A stretch of DNA of 64,000 nt from an uncultured Bacillota bacterium. GTDB lineage: Bacteria > Bacillota_I > Bacilli_A > RFN20 > CAG-826. Below the pieces are notes generated by a model that saw only the letters and a program-made list of their open reading frames with translations, searched no databases and was not told where the DNA came from. The number at the start of each line of letters is the position of its first letter. Position 1 is the first letter of the stretch. The stretch spans positions 306,887 to 370,886 of the forward strand of contig CASEPN010000001.1 in assembly GCA_949289845.1 (NCBI GenBank). The letters are read 5' to 3'. Shown here piece by piece: positions 25,401 through 33,712 of this stretch. Position numbers and translations under genes: made by a program.

Positions 25401-28013
25401 ATGGAAAAACTGTCCGGACGGGAGATCCGCGACCGCTGGATCCGCTTCTTCGAAAGCAAGGGCCATCGCTATATCCCCGGGGTGAGCCTCATCCCCCAGG
25501 GCGACAAGTCGCTCCTTTGGGTGAACGCCGGGGTCACCGGGCTCAAGAAGTACTTCGACGGGACCGAGGTCCCTCCTTGCCGGAGGATCGTGAACGTCCA
25601 GAAGTCCATCCGCACGAACGACATCGATAACGTAGGCCACACGGCGAGGCACCACACCGTCTTCGAGATGCTGGGGAACTTCTCCATCGGCGACTACTTC
25701 CGGAAGGAGGTCATCGCCTGGGCCTACGAGATCCTCACGGACGAGGAGAAGGGCTTCGGGATGGACCCCCGGAGGCTCTACTGCACGTATAACCCCGCGG
25801 ACAAGGAAGCTTTCGAACTCTGGAAGGCGCAGGGGATCCAGGAAAGCCATCTCATCCCCCTGGAAGGGAACTTCTGGCAGATCGGCGAGGGCCCCTGCGG
25901 GCCGAACACCGAGGTGTTCTACGACCGTGGGGAAGCCTACGATCCCGAGGGCAAGGGGGTCGAGATGCTCCAAAACGAGGAGGAGAACGACCGCTACATC
26001 GAGATATGGGGCATCGTCTTCAGCCAATATAACGCGGTCAACGGCGTTCCAAGGAGCGAGTACAAGGAGCTCCCGAGCAAGAACATCGACACCGGCGCCG
26101 GCCTGGAGAGGATCGCCTGCATTCTCCAAGGGGCGGAGACGAACTTCGAGACCGACCTCTTCCTCCCGATCATCCATGAGGTTGAAAGGATCTCGGGAAA
26201 GAAATATGAGGAGAGGACCCACCTTCCCTTCCGCGTGATCGCCGACCACGCGCGCTGCCTCGCCTTCGCCCTTTCCGACGGGGCGAGCTTCTCCAACGAA
26301 GGGCGGGGCTACGTCCTCCGCCGGCTCATCCGCCGGGCGATGCGCCATGGACGGAAGCTCGGGCTCGAGAGGCCCTTCGTCCACCTTCTGATGGACGTGG
26401 TCGCCAGGGAGTACGGCGATTTCTATCCGAACCTCAGGACCGAGCTCCCCAAGGTCAGGGAAAGCGTCCGGAAGGAGGAGGAGCGCTTCCTCCGCACCCT
26501 CCTTGCGGGGGAGGAGATGCTCTCCGCGATCCTCGATAAGGGCGAGCCTCTCGACGGGGAGACGGTGTTCCGCCTCTATGACACCTATGGCTTCCCCGCG
26601 AGCCTGACCAAGGAAATCGCCGAGGAGAAGGGAATTTCCGTCGACATGGAGGGCTTCGAGAGGCTGATGGAGCGCCAGAAGGAGCTCGCGCGCTCCTCCC
26701 GGGGCGAGATCGAGAGCTTCCATAGCCAGAGCGCCGACCTCCTGGCCTTCTCCGCTCCCTCGGAGTTCTCCTACGAAGAGCTTTCCCTTTCCTCCGAGAT
26801 CACCGGGATCTTCAAGGACGGGAAGAGGGTCTCTTTCCTTTCCGAGGGCGAGGAAGGGGAGATCGCCTTCCTCAGGACGCCTTTCTATGTCGAGAAGGGC
26901 GGCCAGGTGTCTGACACGGGCTGGATCGAGGGAAAAGGGGTCCGCCTCGAGGTGGGCGGGATGAGGAGCGCTCCCCGCGGGCAGTCGCTCCATCATGTCC
27001 TCGTGAAGGAAGGGGAAGCGAAGGAAGGAGACACCCTTCTTCTCCATGTCGACGAGAGCAGGAGGAAGGCCATCGAGCGCCACCATAGCGCCACCCACCT
27101 CCTCCACGCCGCCCTTTCCGAGGTCCTCGGGGAGCACGTGGAGCAGAAGGGTAGCTTCGTTGGCCCGGATTACCTCCGCTTCGACTTCACCCACGGGAGC
27201 CGGCTGAGCGAGGAGGAGATCCGCGCCGTCGAGAGCAAGGTCGCCTCCATGATTGAGCGCGCCCTTCCCGAGAAGACCGAGGTGATGAGCCTTGAGGAAG
27301 CGAGGGGGAGCGGCGCCGAGATGGAGTTCGAGGGGAAGTACGGGGACACCGTCCGCGTCGTCTCCTTCGGCGAGGAAAGCAAGGAGCTATGCGGGGGAAC
27401 CCACGTGAGGAACGCCTCCGAGCTCATGCCCTTCCTCATCGTCTCCGAGGAGGCGATCGGCTCGGGGCTCCGGCGCATCACCGCGAAGGCGGGCGTGCCC
27501 GCCTACGAGGAGCTAAGCGCCTCCCGCCGTATCGTCCAGGGCATCTCCCGGGAGCTCGGCGTCAAGGAAGGCGAGCTTCCTATGGCCCTCCGCCAGATGG
27601 AGGAGGGACTCCGCGAGGCGAAGAAGCGCGCCCGCTCGCTCGAGGAGGAGCTCCGGAAGGGCGAGGCGCTCCGCCAGGCCTCGAAGCTCGAGCGCGTCGG
27701 GGGCGTCGACGTCCTTCTTCTCTTCCAGGAAGGCGCGAGCAGGGAGGAGCTCCTCTCGCTTGGCGACCATCTGAAGGCCAACAGGCCGGACCACCTCTTC
27801 GTCCTCGTCGGCGGGAAGGAGGGGGCGAAGCCTGTCGTCATCCTCGCCGGTGGGAAGGCTCTCCAGAAGGTCGAGGCAGGCTCCCTCATGAAGGATCTCG
27901 CCCAGACTCTCGGTGGCAAGGGCGGCGGTCGCAAGGAAAGCGCGGCGGGAGCCATCCTCTCCGTCGAGGGCTTCCCCGAGTGGTGCCACTCCTTGAAGGA
28001 GCGTCTCCTTTGA
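25401..28013 (+). CDS. alaS: Alanyl-tRNA synthetase
   Basis: 870 residues. The class II core (about 1-240) includes RRIVNVQKSIRTNDID and the TARHHTVFEMLGNFS stretch. The editing domain carries HHSATHLLH (about 555-563) and CGGTHV (about 659-664). The C-terminal region (about 720-870) has the coiled segment and DHHA1-like oligomer domain. The length is usual. A strong GGGAGG site precedes the ATG. It is controlled by the T-box. The stop overlaps the ruvX start. The alaS-ruvX-DUF1292 order is conserved in Bacilli. Confidence 0.98.
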   Translation: MEKLSGREIRDRWIRFFESKGHRYIPGVSLIPQGDKSLLWVNAGVTGLKKYFDGTEVPPCRRIVNVQKSIRTNDIDNVGHTARHHTVFEMLGNFSIGDYFRKEVIAWAYEILTDEEKGFGMDPRRLYCTYNPADKEAFELWKAQGIQESHLIPLEGNFWQIGEGPCGPNTEVFYDRGEAYDPEGKGVEMLQNEEENDRYIEIWGIVFSQYNAVNGVPRSEYKELPSKNIDTGAGLERIACILQGAETNFETDLFLPIIHEVERISGKKYEERTHLPFRVIADHARCLAFALSDGASFSNEGRGYVLRRLIRRAMRHGRKLGLERPFVHLLMDVVAREYGDFYPNLRTELPKVRESVRKEEERFLRTLLAGEEMLSAILDKGEPLDGETVFRLYDTYGFPASLTKEIAEEKGISVDMEGFERLMERQKELARSSRGEIESFHSQSADLLAFSAPSEFSYEELSLSSEITGIFKDGKRVSFLSEGEEGEIAFLRTPFYVEKGGQVSDTGWIEGKGVRLEVGGMRSAPRGQSLHHVLVKEGEAKEGDTLLLHVDESRRKAIERHHSATHLLHAALSEVLGEHVEQKGSFVGPDYLRFDFTHGSRLSEEEIRAVESKVASMIERALPEKTEVMSLEEARGSGAEMEFEGKYGDTVRVVSFGEESKELCGGTHVRNASELMPFLIVSEEAIGSGLRRITAKAGVPAYEELSASRRIVQGISRELGVKEGELPMALRQMEEGLREAKKRARSLEEELRKGEALRQASKLERVGGVDVLLLFQEGASREELLSLGDHLKANRPDHLFVLVGGKEGAKPVVILAGGKALQKVEAGSLMKDLAQTLGGKGGGRKESAAGAILSVEGFPEWCHSLKERLL

Positions 28014-28444
28014 GGCGCTACGTCGGGCTCGACCTCGGGACGAGGAGCCTCGGGATCGCCGTCTCCGACGTCGTCGGGATCGTGCACGCGCGGGAGGAGT
28101 CCCTCTTCCCGAAGCATCACTACCGGCTCGCCGTGGAGAGGGTGATCGCCCTCCTTGACGAGGAGAAGATCGAGGACGTCGTCCTCGGCTACCCCCTCAA
28201 CATGGACGGGTCCTTGAGCGAGGGGACCCTCCGGAGCGAGCGCTTTAAGGATGCGTTATTGAAAGAAAGGCCTGGGATCCACGTATATTTCCAGGACGAG
28301 AGGCTAAGCACTCTCTCGGCGGACGAGATCATGCGGGAGCATGGGGTCGCCCGGAAGGAGAGGGGGCAGAGGATCGACAGGGCCGCCGCCGCCCTCATCC
28401 TCGAGGACTTCATGGCTGCCAAGGAACGGGAGGAAAGTGAATGA
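28010..28444 (+). CDS. ruvX: RuvX/YqgF Holliday-junction resolvase-like RNase H-fold protein
   Basis: 144 residues from a TTG codon that overlaps the alaS stop (TTGA), with GAAGGAG about 9 nt upstream. No better start exists. The RNase H-fold motifs are GLDLGTRSLGIAVSD (N-terminal Asp), VLGYPLNMDGS, DERLST and IDRAAAALIL. The family is implicated in 16S rRNA 5'-end maturation and/or recombination. Confidence 0.93.
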   Translation: MRRYVGLDLGTRSLGIAVSDVVGIVHAREESLFPKHHYRLAVERVIALLDEEKIEDVVLGYPLNMDGSLSEGTLRSERFKDALLKERPGIHVYFQDERLSTLSADEIMREHGVARKERGQRIDRAAAALILEDFMAAKEREESE

Positions 28445-28704
28445 TCGAAGCGAAGGACAACGACATGGTCATCACCCGCGAGGACGGGACGGAGGACCTT
28501 TGGAAGATCTACTTCTATTACGTGGAGGAGGAAAGCGGGAAGACGTTCTACTTCCTTTATAAGGAAGAGGATCCCGACTCCCTCATCGTGATGGCGAGCC
28601 TCGACGGGAAGGAGCTTTCCCCCGTGAGCGAGGAGGAGCTCGCGCGCGCCGAGGAGGTGCTCGCCGCCTACGAGGAGGACCCCGCCATCCAGGAGTCGAA
28701 GTGA
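28441..28704 (+). CDS. DUF1292 family protein (YrzB-like)
   Basis: 87-residue acidic protein with the DUF1292 pattern of alternating aromatic strands (LWKIYFYYVEEESGKTFYF) and an acidic helical tail. Function is unknown. It is almost always found behind ruvX in Bacillota, as here, with an ATGA overlap. It is the last gene before the separate greA promoter. Confidence 0.85.
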   Translation: MIEAKDNDMVITREDGTEDLWKIYFYYVEEESGKTFYFLYKEEDPDSLIVMASLDGKELSPVSEEELARAEEVLAAYEEDPAIQESK

Positions 28705-28728
28705 GCGCATCGCCTCTCTTCACTGCGA

Positions 28729-28734
28729 TATAAT
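28729..28734 (+). promoter_or_regulatory. -10 box for greA
   Basis: TATAAT is 24 nt before the greA ATG. The short leader contains AAGGAG, so this gene is conventionally translated. Confidence 0.6.
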
Positions 28735-28758
28735 CCGGAAGTCTCAAGGAGAAAGAAC

Positions 28759-29229
28759 ATGACCGAAACGATTCTCATGACCCAGGCGGGCCTCGACGAG
28801 CTCCGCCGGGAGAAGCGCCGCCTCCTCGACGAGGAGCAGCCGCGCGTCAAGGAAGCCCTCAAGGCCGCCCGCGACCAGGGCGACCTCAGCGAGAACGCCG
28901 ACTACGATGCCGCCAGGACCCTCCAGGCCCAGATCGAGGCCCGCATCGCTGAGATCGAGCATATCGAGGAGAACGCGAGGGTCGTCGAGCCCGGCGCGAC
29001 CATCAGCATCGGCTACCAGGTCCACTACCGCGAGGTCGAGACCGGGGAGGAGCACCAGATCCTCTTCGTCGGCTCTGTTGAGAGCGACCCCTTGGCCGAG
29101 CCCTTCCCCAAGATCAGCAGCGAGTCGCCGCTCGGGAAGGCCCTTGCCGGCCATAAGGACGGGGACGTCGTCCTTGTCGAAAGCGCCAGGCCCTACAAGA
29201 TCGAGATCCTCGCCGCCGCGGCGAAGTAG
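28759..29229 (+). CDS. greA: Transcription elongation factor GreA
   Basis: 156 residues. The N-terminal coiled-coil (about 8-75) has the Asp/Glu tip residues in GDLSENADYDAA that stimulate RNA polymerase cleavage of backtracked transcripts. The C-terminal FKBP-like domain ends with SPLGKALAGHKDGD. It has its own promoter and a strong terminator, so it is monocistronic. Confidence 0.97.
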   Translation: MTETILMTQAGLDELRREKRRLLDEEQPRVKEALKAARDQGDLSENADYDAARTLQAQIEARIAEIEHIEENARVVEPGATISIGYQVHYREVETGEEHQILFVGSVESDPLAEPFPKISSESPLGKALAGHKDGDVVLVESARPYKIEILAAAAK

Positions 29230-29245
29230 GCTCCTTCATGTCCCT

Positions 29246-29270
29246 AAGATCCCTTCGGGGATCTTTTTTC
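29246..29270 (+). terminator. Rho-independent terminator of greA
   Basis: An 8-bp stem AAGATCCC / GGGATCTT with a TTCG tetraloop is followed by a run of T. Confidence 0.92.
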
Positions 29271-29327
29271 TCTTCGGAAGGGCATATTTCTCAATTTGCC
29301 TCCTAAAAGAGGGTGGAGGTGAGAACC

Positions 29328-29870
29328 ATGATAAAAATCATCATCGGGGTGGTCATCGCCACCATCATCGGCCTCGTCGTCCTGGGCGCCGTGGAAAGCG
29401 GGCAGACGGACAGCGGGGGACTCCTCGCGGACGGCCTTGTCGTCGAGGACGGGGAGACCGTCCAGGTTTCCATCGCGGGCGAGGTGAACCGCGAGGGGAC
29501 CTACCTCATCGACTCGGGGTCCACCCTCGGGGACCTCATCCTCGCGGCGGGCTCCGCCACGGGGAACGCCGACCCCAGCGCCTACGACGTCAACTGCCCG
29601 ATCGGAGAGAGGCGGAGCTTCTACATCGCCCCTCTTTACGACAACAGCGACATCTGCGCGACCGAGCCCATCGAGAAGACGTGCATCAACACGGACGACA
29701 AGGGAAGGCTCCGCGAGATCGTGAGCGCCTTCAGCGACACCGTCGCCCAGGAGATCGTCGACTACAGGAACGCCAACGGCGACTTCCAGTGCATCGAGGA
29801 GCTGGACGATGTCAAGGGCATCGGGCCGGCCACCTTCGAGAAGTGCAAGGATCTCGTGACGCTTCGCTAG
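29328..29870 (+). CDS. comEA: Competence protein ComEA
   Basis: 180-residue DNA receptor of the uptake machinery. There is one N-terminal membrane helix (about 2-24), a SLBB-like domain (about 45-110) and a C-terminal helix-hairpin-helix pair (about 120-178, with ELDDVKGIGPATF). The ATG at 29328 is chosen over the GTG at 29313 because GGAGGTGAG lies just upstream. It overlaps comEC by 28 nt if the GTG start of that gene is right. ComEA presents double-stranded DNA to ComEC. Confidence 0.92.
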   Translation: MIKIIIGVVIATIIGLVVLGAVESGQTDSGGLLADGLVVEDGETVQVSIAGEVNREGTYLIDSGSTLGDLILAAGSATGNADPSAYDVNCPIGERRSFYIAPLYDNSDICATEPIEKTCINTDDKGRLREIVSAFSDTVAQEIVDYRNANGDFQCIEELDDVKGIGPATFEKCKDLVTLR

Positions 29871-31921
29871 CCTCTTTTCCCAGGGGAAGAGGGCGAGCCT
29901 GGCTGCCCTCGCCCCTTCCTCTCTTCCTCGCCCTCTTCCTCACGCTGAACTTCCTGCTCCTTTTTCCGGGGGCGGACTCCATCGCCCCCGGGACCGCCAT
30001 CGTCCTTCTCTTCGCCCTCTTCCTGAGGAAGGGAAAGAAATTCCTTCTCTCCTTCCTCCTCGGGGCGGGGCTTTCCCTTTTCATCCTGCTATTTCTTCTC
30101 CTGCCCCCTTGGGAAGGAGGGGAGTCCATCGGGATTATCGTCCGCGCGAAGGAAGGCTACTTCCTTGTCCAGACGGGCTTCACGAGGCTCTATGTCTCGG
30201 AGGAGGGATGCCTCCGGGAGATCGGGGACATCGTCCGCCTGGAAGGGAAGGCGGAGCCGCTCGTCATGGCGGAATACGAGAGCAGGTTCTCGTTCCGGGA
30301 ATATCTGATCGAGCGGGGCGTCAGAGGAGAGTTCGTCGGTGAGGCGGTCCCTCTTTTTTCCTTCCCCCTCCGCCTCAGGGAGTGGGCCCAGGGGTCGCTC
30401 TCCAAGGTCGGGGAGGAGGCGCGCCCGCTTCTGGATAGTCTCCTCTTTGATCGGAAGGACTACGAGGCCCTCTCGCTGTTCGAAGGCGCCGGGCTCCTAT
30501 ACTGCCTATCCGCCTCAGGACTTATCTTCGGAACCGGCCTTCGCTTCATGGACTGGTGCCTTGCCCTCTTCCTCAAGGAAAGGCCCAGGAGGATCCTCGG
30601 TTGCCTGCTTTCCATCGTTCCGATGCTGTTCCTGCTCCATAAGGCTGGCGTCTGGCGTATCTTCCTCGTCTGGAACATACGCTCCATATGTGCCCTCAAA
30701 GGGAAGAAGGCGCCTTCCGGAGCGGTCCTGAACCCTCTTCTAGGAATCGCCTTCATCGCACTGGACCCATGGCTGGTCCTAGACACTGGCTTTCGCCTCA
30801 GCTATTTCCTCGCCCTGTTCATGGGGTTCTCGAGGGAGATCACCAATCTCGCGCCCAGGAGATGGCGCCCTTTGCTTTCAAAGGCGTTGCTCCTCGCGCT
30901 TCTCTTCCCCACCTTCCCGGATGGGAACGAACTAAGCCTCCTCGCACCGTTTCGGACGATGCTCTTTCTGCCCTTCGTACTGCCATTCCTTGGAATTGGC
31001 GTTCTTGGTCTGTTCCTTCCCCTTTCTTCCGCCTTAGATGGGTATGCCCGCTTCCTAATGGATCTAGCCCGCCTTTGGGAACGGTTCGACATCAGCATCA
31101 CTTGCCCTTATCCGGACGAGCTCTTCCTTGGCCACTACTTGATTCTTGGATGCCTCTTGCTCCTCTTCTCCATAGGGCTTCGAAAACCAGCCCTTTTCCT
31201 AGGATCTGCCTATGTCGCTCCCTTTCTCTTCCTTGCTCTCCCCTTGCCCGGGGCTTTCTCCTCGCAGGTGTCGTTCATCAACGTGGGGCAAGGGGACGCT
31301 ATCCTCATCCGCGAAGGGGAGACCGCTGTCCTCGTCGATACGGGAGGGAACATGTCCGTCGACATCGCCGAGGAGGTCCTCATTCCCTTCTTCAGGAAGG
31401 AAGGCGTCCGTGATTTGGACGCGGTCATCATCTCCCATGGCGACATGGACCACGATGGGGCCCTCCCTTCCCTATACGACAACTTCGCGATAGGGGAAAT
31501 CGTCAGGGAAACCTCGCAATTCCCGTTTGAAATCGGGAATTTCATTTTTGAAAACCTCAATGATTATGGGCTTTCCGGAGAAAATGAGTCCTCTTTGGTC
31601 CTATTCCTTGGAGATTTTCTCGGGAAGGATTGGCTTTTGATGGGGGATGCCCCTTCCGAGGTAGAGGCGAAGATTATTGAAGACCATCCAGAACTTCAGG
31701 CGGATGTCCTCAAGGTCGGTCATCATGGTTCCTCGACCTCTTCCTCCCTCCCCTTTCTTCAGCAGGTCCGTCCTGAGGAGGCGATCGTCTCCGTGGGCGC
31801 CGGGAACCGCTATGGGCATCCCGATGCGGAGGTCCTCCGGCGCCTGGAGGAAGTCGGCGCGAAGGTGAGAAGGACGGATCAGGAGGGCACAATCACCTAC
31901 CGGGGCTGGGGGACACGCTAG
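29843..31921 (+). CDS. comEC: Competence DNA channel ComEC
   Basis: 692 residues from the GTG at 29843. The N-terminus has several membrane helices and a short OB-like segment (about 85-135). A central competence-channel domain (about 180-460) has many helices. The C-terminal metallo-beta-lactamase domain (about 470-692) carries FINVGQGDAILI, VDTGG, SHGDMDHDG and VGHHGSS. It moves single-stranded DNA into the cytoplasm. The start is uncertain: no ATG or TTG precedes the first hydrophobic helix in frame. The GTG inside comEA is the only standard codon, and an unusual CTG near 29901 is the alternative. The middle part is less GC-rich than its surroundings. Confidence 0.9.
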   Translation: MQGSRDASLASFPRGRGRAWLPSPLPLFLALFLTLNFLLLFPGADSIAPGTAIVLLFALFLRKGKKFLLSFLLGAGLSLFILLFLLLPPWEGGESIGIIVRAKEGYFLVQTGFTRLYVSEEGCLREIGDIVRLEGKAEPLVMAEYESRFSFREYLIERGVRGEFVGEAVPLFSFPLRLREWAQGSLSKVGEEARPLLDSLLFDRKDYEALSLFEGAGLLYCLSASGLIFGTGLRFMDWCLALFLKERPRRILGCLLSIVPMLFLLHKAGVWRIFLVWNIRSICALKGKKAPSGAVLNPLLGIAFIALDPWLVLDTGFRLSYFLALFMGFSREITNLAPRRWRPLLSKALLLALLFPTFPDGNELSLLAPFRTMLFLPFVLPFLGIGVLGLFLPLSSALDGYARFLMDLARLWERFDISITCPYPDELFLGHYLILGCLLLLFSIGLRKPALFLGSAYVAPFLFLALPLPGAFSSQVSFINVGQGDAILIREGETAVLVDTGGNMSVDIAEEVLIPFFRKEGVRDLDAVIISHGDMDHDGALPSLYDNFAIGEIVRETSQFPFEIGNFIFENLNDYGLSGENESSLVLFLGDFLGKDWLLMGDAPSEVEAKIIEDHPELQADVLKVGHHGSSTSSSLPFLQQVRPEEAIVSVGAGNRYGHPDAEVLRRLEEVGAKVRRTDQEGTITYRGWGTR

Positions 31922-31929
31922 GCGCGTTT

Positions 31930-31935
31930 TATAAT
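31930..31935 (+). promoter_or_regulatory. -10 box before holA (leaderless type)
   Basis: TATAAT, then 6 nt, then the GTG start at 31942. There is no ribosome site. Confidence 0.6.
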
Positions 31936-31941
31936 CCCACC

Positions 31942-32922
31942 GTGGTTACAGCGATTTTCCATCCCCAGGCGATGATGGTCCGGAGCGCCCTTAACGCCGA
32001 TCTTAAGAAAAAGGGCTTCGAGAGGGACCCGCTTTCCGAACGCTGGCTCGACATGGCGAAGGAAACGCTGCTCACCCTGGCGGACGAATGCTCCTTTCTA
32101 CCCCTAGGCTGCGACAAGAAGCTTGTCGTAGCAGAGAACTTCCGCTTCCTTTCTAGCGGCAAGGCTGCCAAAGACCTCCTGAAGGGGGATGACGATGGTC
32201 CTTTCCTTGAATTCCTCCGCCATCCCGATCCTGCGATCGAAGTCTATTTGCTAACCTACTCCTCCGAGCTCGACGAGAAGGGGGAGTTCTTCCGCGCCCT
32301 TATCGAAGGCGGAGGACGCCATGTCAGGGTCAAGGAATTCGACGCCGCCTCCTGGGGCGACTACATGGACCGCTATTTCCGGAAGCGCGGGGGGAGAATC
32401 GCCCCCGATGCCAGGGACGAGCTTCTTCGGCGCATCAATGGGGATTTCGCCGCTTTCCAGAACGAGGCGGCGAAGCTCCTCGCCCATTCCGACGGAAGGG
32501 AGACGACCGTCGATGATGTCCGGGAACTGACCCCGGAGCCGCTCGAAAGCTCGACGCTCGCCATCAAGGACGCCCTCTTCGAGAACCGGACGGGAGACGC
32601 CCTCCACATATTCCGTGACCTCCGGGTGCAGGGGGTGGACGTCGTGAGGATGATCCATTCCCTGGGAACCCAGATGGTCGTCCAGTCCGCGGCGAACCAC
32701 TTATTCGCCCGAGGGGCGGACAAATGGGAGGTGAGCAAGTCGCTCGGGATTTCCCCGGGCTACGCCGGGCAGCTCCTCTACCGGGCGCGCTCCCTGGACG
32801 AGGAGGCCTTCGGGAAGGAAATCCTCCGCCTTTATGAGTGCGAGAGAGCGATCTTTTTCGACGGGAGGGATGGCGACGAGGCGTTTGAGGACTTCCTCTT
32901 GAACTTCGGGGGAGCCTTGTGA
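31942..32922 (+). CDS. holA: DNA polymerase III delta subunit
   Basis: 326-residue clamp-loader delta subunit, which opens the beta sliding clamp. The layout fits HolA: a degenerate N-terminal AAA domain without Walker A, a middle domain with RINGDFAAFQNEAAKL, and a C-terminal collar with DALFENRTGDAL and PGYAGQLLYRARSL. Its position between comEC and rpsT is the same as in Bacillus. The GTG start is fixed by the promoter spacing. The stop overlaps the next gene. Confidence 0.92.
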   Translation: MVTAIFHPQAMMVRSALNADLKKKGFERDPLSERWLDMAKETLLTLADECSFLPLGCDKKLVVAENFRFLSSGKAAKDLLKGDDDGPFLEFLRHPDPAIEVYLLTYSSELDEKGEFFRALIEGGGRHVRVKEFDAASWGDYMDRYFRKRGGRIAPDARDELLRRINGDFAAFQNEAAKLLAHSDGRETTVDDVRELTPEPLESSTLAIKDALFENRTGDALHIFRDLRVQGVDVVRMIHSLGTQMVVQSAANHLFARGADKWEVSKSLGISPGYAGQLLYRARSLDEEAFGKEILRLYECERAIFFDGRDGDEAFEDFLLNFGGAL

Positions 32923-33359
32923 AGATCGTCGTCTGCTCCGACACTCACGGGGATTTCGGTCCGCTCAGGACGATTCTTCTTCGTGAAAGCTATGCGGACT
33001 GCTACCTCCATCTGGGAGACATCGGCGGCCCCTTGGAAGAGATCCGCCCGTTCGCCGCTGTCCGCGGGAACTGCGACATGTTCCGAGCGGGGCTTCCCCT
33101 TTGGCGGGAGGTCATGACCCCGATGGGGAAGATCTGCTGTCATCATCGCCCGGTGGACGAGCATGGCCTTCGCGACCTCGCGGAGGACGGATATGCCCTC
33201 TTCCTCCATGGGCATACCCATCGGAAGGAGGAGGACCTTTCTGGAGAGATCCCTTCCCTTTGCCCTGGGTCCTGCTCGTTTCCGCGAGACGGGACGGCCT
33301 CCTACCTCGTTCTGACAATCGAGAAGGACGGCTACAAGGCGGAGTTCAGGCTCATATAG
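32919..33359 (+). CDS. YfcE-family metallophosphoesterase, short form
   Basis: 146 residues from a GTG that overlaps the holA stop. Motifs SDTHGD, HLGDIGG, RGNCD and LHGHTH place it in the same calcineurin-like family as the protein at 6302, but the central histidine motif reads CCHHR instead of FHGH and the chain is shorter. It is probably a small phosphodiesterase. The substrate is unknown. Confidence 0.82.
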   Translation: MKIVVCSDTHGDFGPLRTILLRESYADCYLHLGDIGGPLEEIRPFAAVRGNCDMFRAGLPLWREVMTPMGKICCHHRPVDEHGLRDLAEDGYALFLHGHTHRKEEDLSGEIPSLCPGSCSFPRDGTASYLVLTIEKDGYKAEFRLI

Positions 33360-33361
33360 CA

Positions 33362-33390
33362 CGAAAAAAGAGGGCTGAGCCCTCTTTCGA
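33362..33390. terminator. Bidirectional terminator holA operon / rpsT
   Basis: Perfect stem AAAGAGGG (33367-33374) / CCCTCTTT (33380-33387) with a 5-nt loop. A-run and T-run flanks suit both convergent transcripts. Confidence 0.88.
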
Positions 33391-33404
33391 ACGTGCTTCC
33401 TTCC

Positions 33405-33668
33405 TTAGGCGATGGAGGCGACGAGGCGCTCGAGGTGAGCCTTGCTGTGGTCCATCTTGGCCTTGGAGTAGATCTTGCTCTGCGCGGCCTTGTCGCAAAG
33501 GGAGATGGCCTCTCGCATGGCGGCGACGGCCTCTTCCTTCTTGCCCTGGGCGACGAGCCCCTCGACCTTCTTGATCGCGGTGCGGACCGCCTTGCGGGCG
33601 GCGCTGTTGATGGCGCCCTGCTTCTCGTTGAGGGCGGCGCGCTTGATCTGCTTCTTGATGTTCGGCAT
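33405..33668 (-). CDS. rpsT: 30S ribosomal protein S20
   Basis: 87-residue three-helix protein bS20 with the family start MPNIKKQIKR and helical Lys/Ala-rich body. GAGG lies upstream of the ATG. Its location next to holA is conserved in Bacilli, although here it is convergent to holA. Confidence 0.97.
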   Translation of the reverse strand: MPNIKKQIKRAALNEKQGAINSAARKAVRTAIKKVEGLVAQGKKEEAVAAMREAISLCDKAAQSKIYSKAKMDHSKAHLERLVASIA

Positions 33669-33706
33669 GTGTGTTCCTCTTCTATCTGGCTTTCTATGCG
33701 GGGCGC

Positions 33707-33712
33707 ATTCTA
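33707..33712 (-). promoter_or_regulatory. -10 box for rpsT, overlapping a stop codon
   Basis: TAGAAT on the minus strand, whose TAG is also the stop codon of the preceding AMP-ligase gene. It leaves a leader of roughly 30 nt for rpsT. Confidence 0.45.
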
